DNA of 64,000 nt from Eukaryota sp. TZLM1-RC. Lineage: Eukaryota; Metamonada: BaSk clade. A program made the translations under genes and the position numbers. The notes beneath the pieces are model-generated. The model did no database searches. It saw only the letters and a program-made list of their open reading frames with translations, and was not told the DNA's origin. Shown piece after piece: positions 18,167 to 29,900 of this stretch. Each line of letters begins with the position of its first letter. Position 1 is the first letter of the stretch. The stretch is taken from contig JAUPSS010000007.1 of NCBI GenBank assembly GCA_040285825.1, positions 954,501 through 1,018,500 of the forward strand, read 5' to 3'.

Positions 18167-19440
18167 CTAGAATTCAATATCATCCAAACAAGCTTCACTA
18201 TTACTGAACCTACTCACAGCATTACGTTTATATTCTACACCAATAGCTAAAAGTGCCTTTGAAATCATTGTTGGAATAGACTTGAAAATGCAAAAAACAA
18301 TTCTATTTAACCAGAAAGTGGAGTTCATTGATTTACCAGACCTATTCAGTAACACTTTTTTGAAATTTTCAAAAAGTGTTATATATTATATATTGATATT
18401 ATATATATTATATATAATATATTATATATATTGAACCCTGAAGGTCCAATATTGCCAAAAAGAGAAATTGCAAACGGTACAAACTGATATTTCACATGTT
18501 CCACTCTACCTAACTGTGCCAAAGGTTCTTCATATTTTTTTATCTTCTTTTTTTCGGCGTTAGATAACGGCGAATCAGCGGAATACACTGAACGAGGAGC
18601 AGAATTTTTGCAAACATCAACTGAGACAACATCTACAACATTGAGAACACCATCGATCCCTGGAGCTACTAAATCTGCCCTTCTTTTACCAAAGGAATCA
18701 TCAGTTTGATCTGAAGACAGATTACGTAGTAGTGGCTCAATCAATGCCTATATTGAAACTTTTGCACATGGCATATAATTGATCACGAACTGAGTCATGA
18801 ACAATTGAGCGATAAGTTATAAAATACTTACAGTTTAAAATATGGGAAAGCGTAACAGCACTCTTGCAGCGACAAATTAAATCATTTGGTAATGAACAAG
18901 GCCATAGAAAACCACCTCATTCACGTTGCAGTGGTCCATTGGTGATCATTAAGTAGAAGGCCATAAATGTTGGGAAGTTGGGAGATTAGGCAACTTGAGC
19001 AACTGTCTTTAAGATCAATCAAAAAGTTTGCAAAAACGGGATTTTTTTCTTTAGCCAAGCCAAGACGTACAATATAATCCAAGTTTTCTAAAACTTTCAA
19101 GATTTTTTTCTGCAATTTTGCAAAAGTCAGTGGTAAGGAGAGCAAGCTTCTTGAAGGAAGTTCCACAATATCAGAGGGGAAACATTTAGCCCAAATATTG
19201 GGTGAAAGAGTTTCAATTTCCTGTTGCAAAGAAATAAGATAAGAGCTGCCACAATTTTCAATGAGATCAATTTTTTCAGGAAAACGATTCACAAATTCAT
19301 AAATAAAATTCTTTCCACCTCCAATAAAGGCAACTTTACAAAGGTAGCTTGATTTATGAAAATCAACACCACCAAAATTTGTACCACAAAAAATGTGGCT
19401 TCGTAACATTATCAGCATTAGCTTCATCAATTTCTTTGTC
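18167..19440 (-). mobile_element. RLE-type non-LTR retrotransposon, subfamily C, 3' half
   Basis: The minus strand begins 'FGGVDFHKSSYLCKVAFIGG' and continues through 'SRSLLSLPLTFAKLQKKIL' and 'SCLISQLPNIYGLLLND'. A frameshifted finger follows, then the RLE core 'RRADLVAPGIDGVLNVVDVV' with 'KKKIKKYEEPLAQLGRV' and 'QFVPFAISLFGNIGPSG'. It ends 'LDDIEF'. The RLE core is the best preserved in the window. An AT tract interrupts the coding sequence just after it. A frame change and stops near 18750-18930 inactivate it. Confidence 0.8.
18378..18433. repeat. (AT)-rich microsatellite inside an RLE copy
   Basis: About 56 bp are made almost entirely of TA/TAT units, self-complementary, splitting the RLE coding sequence between the 'GNIGPSG' block and the C-terminal tail. 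The relatives lack it, so it expanded or was inserted after the element landed. Confidence 0.8.
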
Positions 19441-19790
19441 ATATTTTCTATATTTTTTTGGCTTTAAAATCAAGAGCACTCACCGGATTAAGTTTTCTTC
19501 TTTGAACCAATATGTCATTTGCAACATTACAGGAGACAAAATCAACAACACCTTCAAAGTTATCAATACAATCACAGTATATATCACCTCTATCATTGGA
19601 ACCAAAATTATTCAGAGACACTGTTTCTTTCACCAGAGGCTCTTTTTTACACGATATTCTTGCAGTTCGTGTCATATTGAAAACAGTGTCTCTAACAGCA
19701 TCATGTAGTGAAGAACGAAAAATCATCAATTTCAAACAATCCAGAGCATGATGCAAAGTGAGCTGTGGTGAATTCGAACAAATACATTTT
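19441..19790 (-). mobile_element. RLE subfamily B fragment (finger and start of RLE domain)
   Basis: The minus strand reads 'KCICSNSPQLTLHHALDC' (intact CxC...HxxxC finger), 'FRSSLHDAVRDTVFNM' and 'RGDIYCDCIDNFEGVVDFVS', and stops at 'ALDFKAKKI'. It joins abruptly to the subfamily C copy at about 19440, so two truncated copies abut in the same orientation. Confidence 0.78.
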
Positions 19791-20655
19791 ACTTTTAATA
19801 ATCATTGATCAATGGGGATATTCGTTTTTATTCATTATTCCAATCCAATTTTTATTGATTGTAGAATAGTCAGCATTGTGTTGGCAAAAACATTAACTGA
19901 TTTAATTAAAAATTGAATTAATTTGTTTGCGTAAACAAAATTCCATTTTATTGATTCAGCTTAAATCACAAACTGTATTTGTAGCTGTACTACCTATAAA
20001 AGACACTTCAAAAACAAAGAGACTTCGATCGACGTCAATGAAGCCTCTGATGTATAACGTATATTGAACTCAAAAAGTATAAAGAGCATAGGTGGTGAGG
20101 TCTATCAATCAAAAAGTGGAGGTAACGTAGATGGTGGGCTGAAATCAATCACACAAGATCTGAGGTGAAGATAATTCAACGCAGAACAGAAATTGATGAT
20201 CCCAGTAAAGGAGTTAATGTGATTTGAAACCTGGAACAACGAAAACATATGAAATCCAAAGATCATACCTTTGGAAAAAATAGAGATTTATACATAAAAG
20301 GACCAGTAAAAAGATATGTTTATTGTATCAGTCTCGAACCTGCTAATGTTTACTATGCGAAAACTGAAAGATAGTTGGAAACTTTTTAGGATACAGACTC
20401 TAATACCATAGAAATTGTATGAGATGTCTATTCTTCACAAACTTGTCATGTGAAAATATTACAAAAACTGTTTGTCGAATAGAGATATCAATTCTTGGTT
20501 TAATGAGTTGACCATGCTGATCCTCAAGAGAATCAAATATTAAGACTTTCAAAAAAGGCTTGGGCGTGAGAATCAAAAAACTCAATCCTACTGCATAAAA
20601 ATTAATATTTTAATAGAAATATTATAATATAATATTATATAGTAATTTACAATTT
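19791..20655. other. AT-rich intergenic stretch
   Basis: No confident gene. A minus frame at 20400-20585 ('PKPFLKVLIFDSLEDQHGQ') looks compositionally coding but is short, lacks recognisable homology and is followed by stops. TTCACCTCAG, a match to the local 3' splice signal, occurs on the minus strand near 20160-20172, so a decayed intron-bearing gene is conceivable. Confidence 0.25.
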
Positions 20656-21155
20656 TAGTTGCAAAGTAGAACCGTTGTTGAAGCATTATAGCGATAATAA
20701 TCTGTTTAATTCACGTCGAGGTGATTTAATTGCTCCTTTTGTGGATTCCTCTCAAGTTGTTGTTGGTTTTTTACAGTTGATCACTTTGCTTTTGTTTATC
20801 GCGATGATGTTTTACTTAGTGCTAATGGTCATTTAAACAAGGCTGAAGATCGGAAAAGAGATAAATATACTGAGATATTAAATGATTTAAATAAGAATCT
20901 TTACTCGAAGTTTTCGTTTGTTTCTTTTGCCTTTTCGATTTTTGGCAACATTGGACAATCCGCCTTGAATTTTATCATTAATTTTGGTAATTTATGTCGT
21001 TCAAGTGGTAAGAATTTTGCAGGGAATTTATGGAAGAATCGTATCATTTTCGCTTTGTACAGAAGTGTTCCCAAGTACTTGAGTTTAATGATGTCCAAGC
21101 TGTATAAGGATTCATCAAGAGTTGGCGTGGAGAATTTTGTTTCTTATGTGTTTTA
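20656..21155 (+). mobile_element. RLE subfamily A tail, just upstream of the YIPF gene
   Basis: It matches the ends of the copies at 41093 and 45150: 'GDLIAPFVDSSQVVV', 'FSIFGNIGQSALNFI', 'SSGKNFAGNLWKNRIIFALY' and the end 'VGVENFVSYVF'. A frameshift in the RLE core (near 20770) kills it. The tail stops about 90 bp before the YIPF start codon, so its 3' end lies in the promoter region. Confidence 0.82.
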
Positions 21156-21245
21156 GTTTGTTTTGTTATATTTTGTTACTTTTTTTAATAAATAAACTCA
21201 ATTAATAATTATATTCTTTCAATATCTCAGACTTTTTCTGTTAGC

Positions 21246-22246
21246 ATGAGTAACGAGTCGAATCTCCTTAATGACCTGGACATCTTCCTCTCAGGCAATA
21301 CCGAGCCTCCCAAGGCCCCCAGTGCCTCACAATCCCAAGATTTAGGTGTTGATATCAATAATGACATTGCACCTCCTAAGGCCCCTACTTATAGTCCATC
21401 CACAACCTCCACTCCTCCCCCACCCAAACAACCGAGCCCACCCCCTCAAAAAGAACATGAATCTATGTCCATCCCCTCCGACGTTCAAGCCGCTGCTGTA
21501 TCTGCTGTTGTTGGTTCTCTTGTGGACGAGAATGTTACCAACGTGGTACGCCCAAAGGACGACAGTTCAAGTTACCCCTTCTACAAGCTCTCTCGTTACC
21601 GTTTCCTCTTTGACGTAGATACTGTTGACGTCGCGAAACGCATGGGCGAGGCTCTCATCCCCTTCAAAGCCACATCTTTTATTCCCAACCTCAATGGCAA
21701 TCCTGACCTCTATGGCCCTTTCTGGATCGTCACTACCTTGATTCTAATCTTTGGTATGGCTGGCAACCTGAAAGACCTGTGGAATGCTGTCATTTACTAT
21801 GAAGAATTTGAATTTTCCCTTGGTTTGGTGGGCACAGTTGCTTCCTTCTTATACATTTACTATGGTGTTACTCCTCTCGTCTTTTGGGCTCTTTATGCTT
21901 GGATGGCTCCTGTCTCTCCCAAACTACGTGAGCTTTATTGTATCTATGGGTATTCTGGCACCATTTTTATTCCCGGTTTGTTTATAATTAATTTAATTTG
22001 TAATTCACCTCAGCTTTTCTGTTAGACTTACTTCCATTTACATTTGTGTGGTATCTGACTGGTTTAATTGGTGGAACCATAGCAGGCTTTTTCACCATGC
22101 AAGCACTTCTGGGTGTTGTCAAGATTGTCCCTACTGAAGGACAAGCCGTTGCTAATGATTCAAAAAGTGTGCTGTTGTCTATGATTGCTGGAGGCGTTCA
22201 AGTTGTATTTGCTGTTACTTTGAAGTTTATTTTGAGTCCGTCTTAG
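21246..22246 (+). CDS. YIPF1/YIPF2-type Yip1-domain Golgi membrane protein
   Basis: Exon 1 is 21246-21975 and exon 2 is 22014-22246, giving 320 residues. Yip1-domain proteins are five-helix membrane proteins of the Golgi and ER-Golgi interface that bind Rab GTPases. A proline-rich cytosolic N-terminus (1-100) precedes 'FYKLSRYRFLFDVDTVDVAK' and 'NPDLYGPFWIVTTLILIFGM'. The latter (L-YGPFW) is diagnostic of the YIPF1/2 branch. Hydrophobic helices follow, with 'ELYCIYGYSGTIFIP' at the splice and 'LPFTFVWYLTGLIGG' after it. The 38-nt intron choice keeps the family spacing of seven residues between 'IFIP' and 'PF'. ACTTTTTCTGTTAG directly precedes the ATG. Confidence 0.92.
21976..22013 (+). other. 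38-nt spliceosomal intron in the YIPF gene
   Basis: It begins GTTTGT and ends AATTCACCTCAG. The alternative acceptor 12 nt downstream (TTTCTGTTAG at 22025) is also in frame but would delete four residues that the family alignment requires. TCACCTCAG also matches the other two introns. Confidence 0.85.
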
Positions 22247-22449
22247 TGGATTTTTGTATAAAATAAATATTTTTTTATTGTTTATTTTTATTTATTTTTT
22301 ATTGTTAATTGTTTATTGTTTATTGTTTTAGACTTGTTTTGATTTGCTTGAAACCTTCTTTTTAAATGCCTTATAAAATATCATTGTTTAAATAAACTTC
22401 ACTGGCGAAGGGTATCGGATGTAAAATGGGATTTGAGTTTGTGTAAAAG

Positions 22450-22760
22450 AACATCCAAATGACTAATCTCACCGTTAAAGGGAAACGCCGTGCTGATTTG
22501 ATTACCCCTGGGTCTAATGGTGTGATCAAAGTTGTTGATGTTGTCACTGTTGATGTTTGTAAGGATTTGGCAATTGATTTTGCTAACACAGATGAAACTC
22601 CACTTTGCTTTACTGAAAAGGGCAAAATCAAAAAATACAATGAACCCTTATCTCAGCTAGGACGTGTTGCTGTGAAGTATGAGCTGGTTCCATTTGCTGT
22701 TTCTCTTTTTGGTGACATTGGAATATCTGGTCATCAGATTCTTCACTGTTTGTAACCATT
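22450..22760 (+). mobile_element. RLE subfamily C fragment (RLE core)
   Basis: It reads 'RRADLITPGSNGVIKVVDVV', 'KGKIKKYNEPLSQLGRV' and 'ELVPFAVSLFGDIGISG', then breaks into sequence of a subfamily B copy. This is the plus-strand counterpart of the core at 18440-18740. The 200 bp between the YIPF stop and this copy contain TTTATTG simple repeats (22270-22330). Confidence 0.78.
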
Positions 22761-22769
22761 CTGCCACAA

Positions 22770-22884
22770 AGATTTGGACTGTGTGCTACTAATGAAGCGT
22801 TTGTTACAAAAATGAGACTATATTGGAATATCCCCATTAATCAATTATTATGGAAGGAAAAATGTATTTGTTCGAATTCACCTC
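22770..22884 (+). mobile_element. RLE subfamily B copy, 5' part (continues at 30085)
   Basis: It encodes 'PQRFGLCATNEAFVTKMRLY' and the start of the finger 'KCICSNSP'. It is cut at CCTC (22881-22884) by gypsy-1 and resumes with the duplicated CCTC at 30085. The two halves therefore formed one copy before the gypsy insertion. Confidence 0.88.
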
Positions 22885-23020
22885 TGATGCTTTATCCATA
22901 TATGATAACAAAGAATAAGGAATAATTTATTAGAATTTCACCGGCCCTTATAAAGGCCATCACTAGTGAACTATGTTATATAAATATAAATGTACTAGAC
23001 TAATTGTCCACAGTACAACA
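22885..23020 (-). repeat. gypsy-1 3' LTR (136 bp)
   Basis: TG...CA termini; a TATA-like ATATAA and AATAAA-like signals lie inside. A GGCC(C)TTTATAAGGGCC-type palindrome sits mid-LTR. It appears identical to the partner at 29949-30084. Confidence 0.95.
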
Positions 23021-25062
23021 CTACCTTTTCCCTCTCTTAGATCTCGAACGAGAGCTACGAGTACTGACTGCAGGGGAATTAGTCTTAGATTTGGAATTAG
23101 AAGATACCTTCCGTTTCCTGGTAGTGTGAGGACTAATAGAGCGCAAATATGTTTGATATGCCTCAGTGCTTTTGACGTCAGCAACTGGGACAGACGAAGT
23201 CTCGCCGCCATACCAAACTGCGGTACAATAAGGAACTTTATTATTGTTCGAATCTACGTAATCAAAGTGATCTATAATTTTAACGATTACAGATTCTTCC
23301 ATATCGCCAGCAGCAATATTCTTATGCCAATCAAGATCTTCTTTAGGGAAGTCTGAAAGGTATAGTTTACAATGATTTATACTTGCCGTAGACATCGAAC
23401 CAGTGACAAGATTCTTGAGTAATAAACTTTTATTGGATTTAACTTCTTCAACGAGAAAAGGGCCAGCGAAGCAACCATGGAGTTTACCATTAGTCTTTAA
23501 TCGCAAAACTAAGTCACCTTTATTAAAAGGGTTCCTATGTTTGTTAACTTCAGGCAGTTGTTGAGCTTGCCTGAGCTCTGCCTCTTCTCTCTTCTTTGAA
23601 ATCCTTTCAAGTTTTGCTTCAAGATCTTTAACAAAGGGAATATTAACATTAGCTGATTTTATTAATTCAAACATATTACTAGGATCAGCTCTAGGGCTGT
23701 GGTCGCTACCAAACATTAAATTGTAGGGCGAATGACCAGTAACTCTACTAATAGTTGAATTGATTTGAAGTTGTACAATTGGGATATATTCACTCCAATT
23801 GCTATAATCGCCATAGTCCACCAAAATCTTTCTTAGACTTTGTAAGATGTCTCTGTGTCGTCTTTCTACTAAACCATTGCTTTGTGAAAAGCTAGTTAGT
23901 GAACGACTTACTTCAATGTTTAATAAATCGCATAACCCTTTGAATATGGCATTTGCAAATTCAATACCATTGTCACTATGAATCAACAGTGGGATACCAA
24001 AAATTGATACTACACTCCATAGGAGGTGATTGGTTGCCTCCACTGCATTCAATTCCTTTACAGGGCAAATGATCGTATACCTAGTGAACGAATCTACGAA
24101 AACTATTAAATATTTGAATCCATTATCATCTTGTTGTAATGGTCCAATAGTATCTGCGTTTAATCGTGCAAAAGGTCGATCAGCCCAAAGAGAGCCAGAT
24201 GATTCAATGACTTTTTTAGGCACATGTGCCGTCTTTTGACATGCTGGGCATCTCTTAATATGATTGATCATGTCTTTGCGCATGTCGGGCCAAAAGTAAT
24301 CACTATTGAGTAATTTCTTTACGCTAGTCGTCACACTAGGATGGCCAACATTTGCATGTCCATGAATGATAGTTAAAGTCTGCTTCTTTAAACTATCTGG
24401 GATAACAATCTTCCCACGATTGTTGGTATACAATTGAATATCTGAATTATAATTGTAATCTTTATCATAATCAGGATTTGAATCAACATCTATAAGTTGT
24501 TCTTGCCTAATCTTTGAGATCCAAGTGTCAAATAAATCAAATTTAGTATCCTCAACTGCTTCTTTCAGTGCAGATAAGCTATTGATCGTGGGTAGCTCAA
24601 TTGTGGACGGTTGAGTAATATCATCCCTTAACAAATTAACTCTAGTTAATAAATTTAAATAGGGTAATTGTTCTTCAACTCTGTGAGGTGCCAAGTTTCT
24701 CACTTGTTGGACTCGAGGGGTTTTGGGTTTGGTATCAACCAATCTAGACAACATGTCTGCCCAATAATTCTCCTCGCCTGCCGTGTGGACTACATCAAAA
24801 TTGAATTCTGACAATATTGGTAGCCACCTCTTCACAATGCTGTTCTTTTCAGGAGCTGATATAAGGAATGCTAAATTTCTATGATCAGTGAAAATAGTTA
24901 ATTTCCTCGAAATTAAATAATTTTCTAAACTACTGTCAGTGAGAATTAGTAAAATTGCATACAACTCTTTCTGAAGTACAGACCAATTCTTTTGTGAAGT
25001 TGATAATAATCTGCTAAAGAAGGCAATAGGTACAACCTTTCTCTTAATTAGCGGTGTCGTAG

Positions 25063-25890
25063 TGTTGTTGTCGAACTTAAATTGAATTAGTAGGTTTCAT
25101 TGTATTTTGACTGATGATGTGATACTCGTTTATGAATCAGTTTTATTAATAAACTCAGATTTCTCTCTCTTCTTCGTGTGTTCATCTGCCTAACGGCATC
25201 AATAATTATTGGCCCTTCTTATTTCAGATGACTGTTCCCTCTGTTAACCTGACGTCTCTTTCTTCCATGAAAGTTGAAAGTGTTCTTCTGTTCCTATAGG
25301 AGTGAAAGATTTATTCTTCGGTGACTCCTAAGAAAGAGCTTGTTCCAGCAAGACTCTTGGTCGATTCTTTTCTGTTAGAGTCCCTATCTCTCCAGAAATC
25401 CGACGGCTGATCCAGTGACGATGTTCTTCTCAGACATCTACAATCTGTCGTATCGTTCGCCATGTACGAAGATTTTAGTCTGGCTATGTCAGAACTGATG
25501 CTTTATGTCCGTATTGGTGACGTCCGAGAATGTATGTCCTGTTACCTGCGACGTTTTTTCCAGGTAAAGAGTAGGGCTTCCGGACTGAAGTTGCCAGACA
25601 TAGCTTTTCTGAACCGATTTGCCAGAGGACTTCTTTTCGTAGGTATCCAACGTTCTCATACCATCAATGCACCGGAGAATTTAACAAACCCCATATCTCC
25701 CCTCTATTGAGCCAGTACTGTATTTGTCCTCAGAAAAATGGGAAAAAGTAGTGTTGTTGTCGAACTTAAATTGAATTAGTAGGTTTCATTGTATTTTGAC
25801 TGATGATGTGATACTCGTTTATGAATCAGTTTTATTAATAAACTCAGATTTCTCTCTCTTCTTCGTGTGTTCATCTGCCTAACGGCATCA
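25063..25890 (+). mobile_element. Small non-autonomous LTR element (828 bp, TRIM-like) nested in gypsy-1
   Basis: LTRs of 139 bp (25063-25201, 25752-25890) look identical, with TGTTG...CATCA ends and a GTAG target duplication (25059-25062, 25891-25894). A polypurine stretch (AAAAATGGGAAAAAGTAG) abuts the 3' LTR, which fixes the plus orientation. The 550-bp interior encodes no pol domain. Its longest frame (25462-25710, 82 codons, 'MYEDFSLAMSELMLYVRIGD') is unrecognised. It sits inside the RNase H region of gypsy-1. Its LTR ends and PPT resemble gypsy-1, so it may depend on gypsy-type proteins. Confidence 0.92.
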
Positions 25891-26794
25891 GTAGGATCTT
25901 TAGGTGGGTTAGCTTCTTGCCATATTACTCCACCTACAGCCACATCAGACGCATCCGCACTTATTAAAATGTGCTTGTCTTCTGAGGGCAATTCAAGAGG
26001 GATATTTGCTTTAATAAGGTTTATAATCTTACCAAAAGCCTCGTCATGATCAGAAGTCCACTTGACCTTTGACGGTTTGTTTCTGGTTAATTTGTTGATT
26101 GGTTCTATCAAGTCAGACAAATATGGCAACCAGTCACGTATATAATTGATCGAGCCTATAAAACTCCTAACTTCAGGTAATGTCCTGGGTTTGGGTAGGT
26201 TGATCAGTCCCTCGATCCTAGATTCATCTATATATCGGGTTTTGTTTACAAAAATACTACCTAGAATTTTTATTTCATGTTTGCAAGTGGTAAAGCTACA
26301 CTTGGGTAGGCCAAGGTTAACTCTAAAACGTTTGGCGCGTTCTAGGACCGTACCTACTCTAGATAGAAATTCATCCAGGGTTGAAGCTACTATTATTATA
26401 TCATCGATATAAATAAATACACCCTCAGAATCAAATATTTCCATCATCATGTTTTGGAAGACTGCAGGAACGTTCTTCAAACCAAAACAAGCCCTTTTAA
26501 AACTGATCGACATTCCGGGAATTGATACGGTAGTTTTATCAATATCCTCTTCTGCAATTTTGAGCTGCCAAAATGCCTTAGGTAAATCTAGAGTTGTTAT
26601 ATAATTAGCTTTACTTAGAAACTCTAAAATGTCGCTAATCCTGGGCAAATTTGCCTCTGCAGGTTTAGTTAAATCATTTACTCCACCAATACCACTAAAA
26701 TCGCCAGTTAATCGTGGCTTCCTGTGATCAGGGTAAATCACAAGACAGATGGGACTACTGAATTGAGACTTTGCGGGCACAGCAAATCCATTAC

Positions 26795-26933
26795 TGTTGT
26801 TGTTGAACTCATATTGAATTAGTAGGTTTCTTTGTATTTCGACTGATGACGTGATACTCATTTATGAATCAGTTTTATTAATAAACTTAGATTTCTCTCT
26901 CTCCTTCGTGTGTTCATCTGCCTAACGGCATCA
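26795..26933 (+). repeat. Solo LTR (139 bp) of the small-element family, in gypsy-1 pol
   Basis: It is the same length and ends as the LTRs at 25063 and 25752 but has several substitutions. It is flanked by the duplication TTAC (26791-26794, 26934-26937), as expected for insertion followed by LTR-LTR recombination. It lies between protease and RT and adds 143 bp, breaking the frame. Confidence 0.92.
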
Positions 26934-29900
26934 TTACGGATCAATTCGTTAAAAATTTCCTCAGCTACCCGTTGTTTTTCTGGGTTTAATCTTCGAGGTT
27001 TCCTTTTGACGACCTTACTTTCGCCATAAAATGGAATGGTCATCGGCTGACAATCAATTCCATCCGGGTGAGGTAGCCCACTAAATACATTTCTATATTT
27101 TTCGAGTAGCACGACTAGGCGTTCCTCGTCCCTAATGTCATCCAGGCATATTCTACAGCCCAACTCATCTAACTCATGTCTAAATGTGGAATGCCCAAAA
27201 TCATTACCTAAGTCTGATTTATTACTCAATTGTTCTATGAATCTAATTGGTTGACAAATTCTATTATCAAACTCACATTCAGCATTTAAGATGGTGCGAT
27301 GTTCGCGATCCAAATTAATATTAAAACCGTGCTCCGTGCGTAGCCCCAAGGTTTGTAATAAGTCTCTTCCGATCAAAAAATTATTGGTACCAGGAATGAT
27401 CTGGAATTCGATCCTTAAAAACACTTGAGTGGCCAAGCTACCCACATTTAGAGCAAGAACACCACTTGCACATCCCAGGGTCGTGGAGCGAATACCATTT
27501 GCCGATAAGTATTCGACAGTCTTATTGTCATTAACTGTCATATTACATTTAGAGGCTAAATCCATTGATAATGCTGAGAATGCAGCTCCATTATCAATTT
27601 CGCCTTGTACTTCCACGTTATTTATGGTGCAGGTTAACCAAAGTTCCCCGTTACAACTTTCTTGGTCCTCTGCTACCCTGGATAGTATAACACTGTGGAT
27701 AGAACCCACAGGATTGGATGACTCTCTAAATCTTTTTAAAGGATTTAGGTGATTATAATTCGAATCTGCTTTGCTCATTATATAAATGGATTTGATTGAA
27801 TTATTTGTAAGGTTATTGTTAAAAGATGTATAATCATCTGATTTATTACTACTACTTTTACGTTTTCTATCACGTTTTTCACCTCCATGGCGCTTTTTTG
27901 AACCAGGTCTTCCCACTAATTTAAAACATTTCTCTTCAGGATGTTTATTGGTTTTGCATAAGTTACACCATTGCTCTGAAGGGATGGGTCGACTGCTTGT
28001 TCTAGGGTTCTTAAAAGGACCTTTTGACTGGCTTCGTCCTTTTTGCGCAGGAGCGTGAGCACCAAAAGCTATTCTAATCAAATTCATGTCTTTGATCGAG
28101 GATTCAAGGCTATTGACCTTATTAACGAATGCGTTACCTAAATCGTAAATTGCATCGCCCAGTTTCTCGTTACTCGAATCAAACTTGCCAATCCAAATGA
28201 TATATGTGTCCATCAATTGATTGTTTGTTTTGTCGTTAATAGTTTCGAGAAATCTCTTTGCTGGGTAGACGACAGACGGATTACCATCCGTTCCAGGCAT
28301 AATTGTAGAGCGTCGAATTATATATATGATCTGCTCTATGAAGGCTGTCCACGAAGATTCAGCAGTCATTCTGCGACTGATCTCAGGTGGTCTTACAGAC
28401 CTTAAAGCCTTTTCAACATCGGTAGGGTATTTGTACTGGGTGCTGAGTAGCAAATATTCCCAGATTTCGGCGTCAGATGGGTTGTTGCCTAACACGTTTG
28501 TAAGGCCTCCATAAAAACTCTGCCATTCTGCGATGACCTTACCCTCGATCATAAATCTCAAATACAAAGGGTCAACTTCGAAGAACATAGATCTAACGAA
28601 GTCGTACTGATGAACAGGTTGACCGTATTTGGTGATCGGCGTAAATGCTCTGGTGGGTCCATCGCGATCCCTAACTGTTTTAGCCCAATTGCCAAAGTTA
28701 AGAACGAAGTCGAAGATCTTCTTGGCGTCAAACGCTTCATTTAACTTAACTAGGCATCTAAGTTTGTCGTCTATTCTTTTCCTCAATTTCTCCTCGTCTG
28801 TTACAGGAGTTCTATAAAGACCGAGGGTGTCGACGAGAGAATCTCTAGGAGCATTCGTTCCTAGGGGTTGCGTGGGTATAGATGATTTTATAACAGATGC
28901 TTGTGTAGGAGTTGCTTCACAAGAAGCTCTCCTAGATGCCAGAGGCCCTACAGAAGGTGTACCAAATAGGTTCATATTCCTCTCTTCTGAAGGCAATGTT
29001 TCGCCCAACTTAATGATAAATCTTGTCTTAGGAGGTTCCTCCTGCACAGGTACAGTCTGGGCTGGTGGCCTTAAATCCACCCAATCTGGTGCATCTTTAG
29101 ATCCTCTAGGGACCCCTGCTAGTTTATGATCATATGGAAGGCAACTGCTCTTTATTAAGACATTCTCAAAAACATTTTGGTCGGGCCAGCTATCAACCCA
29201 TGCCTTAAGTTTAGCCATCCATGCATCAGGGTATACTAGTTTCAACTTGTTGGGGCCAACACGTTGCTCTTTCAATTCAATTACCCTTGTGCCTATTTCT
29301 CTAATATAGGACTCTTTGGTATGAAATTGAAGGGTGTCACCTCGAGATTCATCGAATCTGCCCCCAAGCATAATAAAAATGTCCGCAATGGAATCTTTTG
29401 GGTGTACGTTCTCCACTAGGAAATGCCTTACGACGCCTCTAAGGTTTCTACCTTGTTGATTATGAGGATACATTTTAGCTATCCAAAATAGTCTGTCGTA
29501 AGCTTCTTGATTTCCACTGAAATATATTTTGTGGTCATCAATTGCATCCCTATGCCATTTGGCAGGCCTGGGAGTAGCAGCTTGATACTTTGAACGAGGT
29601 GCGCTAAAATAGCAATCCTCGACTGCACTCATTCCACACGAGACTGCCGAATCGGTAAGATCATCCAATCTCTTTAAAAAATTTGGACTTTGATCATAAC
29701 TCTCGTAGACGACGTCGTCAAGTGTTTTGCCGTGGGCTTCCCCAAAGAGGAAGGGCCAACGTTTTGCTAAATAGTCACGTCGCACTTTCTCACATTCGGC
29801 TGGGTCTACGTCTCCCGCAAGACGCTCTGACTCATTTTCAGCCATTTTTACTAATTCGTCATCACTCCAATCCATTACATCTTCGGGAGGATTGGCGATG

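Larger units (their letters stand above)
23021..29875 (-). pseudogene. gypsy-1 Gag-Pol, disrupted by two LTR insertions
   Basis: Gag begins at the ATG at 29875 ('MDWSDDELVKMAENE'; the frame is open upstream only from a TTG). In order: a capsid-like region; a CCHC knuckle 'CNLCKTNKHPEEKC'; a protease whose active site reads 'GEIDNGAAFSALS' (DNGA rather than DTGA or DSGA); RT with 'TLDLPKAFWQL' and 'FIYIDDIIIV'; RNase H with 'LISADASDVAVGGVIWQ' and 'TIFTDHRNLAFL'; an integrase zinc region ('HANVGHPS', 'RCPACQK'); a catalytic core 'LNADTIGPL', 'LIHSDNGIEFAN', 'SNGLVERRHRD' (D-D-E); and a chromodomain-like end 'VIVKIIDHF...CTAVWYGGE'. The tail is very basic. Insertions at 26795 and 25063 shift the frame. 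Without them I count 1960 codons including the stop. Confidence 0.9.

Noticed and set aside
21976-22025. Alternative 50-nt intron in YIPF ending at TTTCTGTTAG
   Set aside because: It is in frame, but it removes four residues needed for the family spacing between IFIP and PF; the 38-nt form also matches the acceptor consensus of the other introns.
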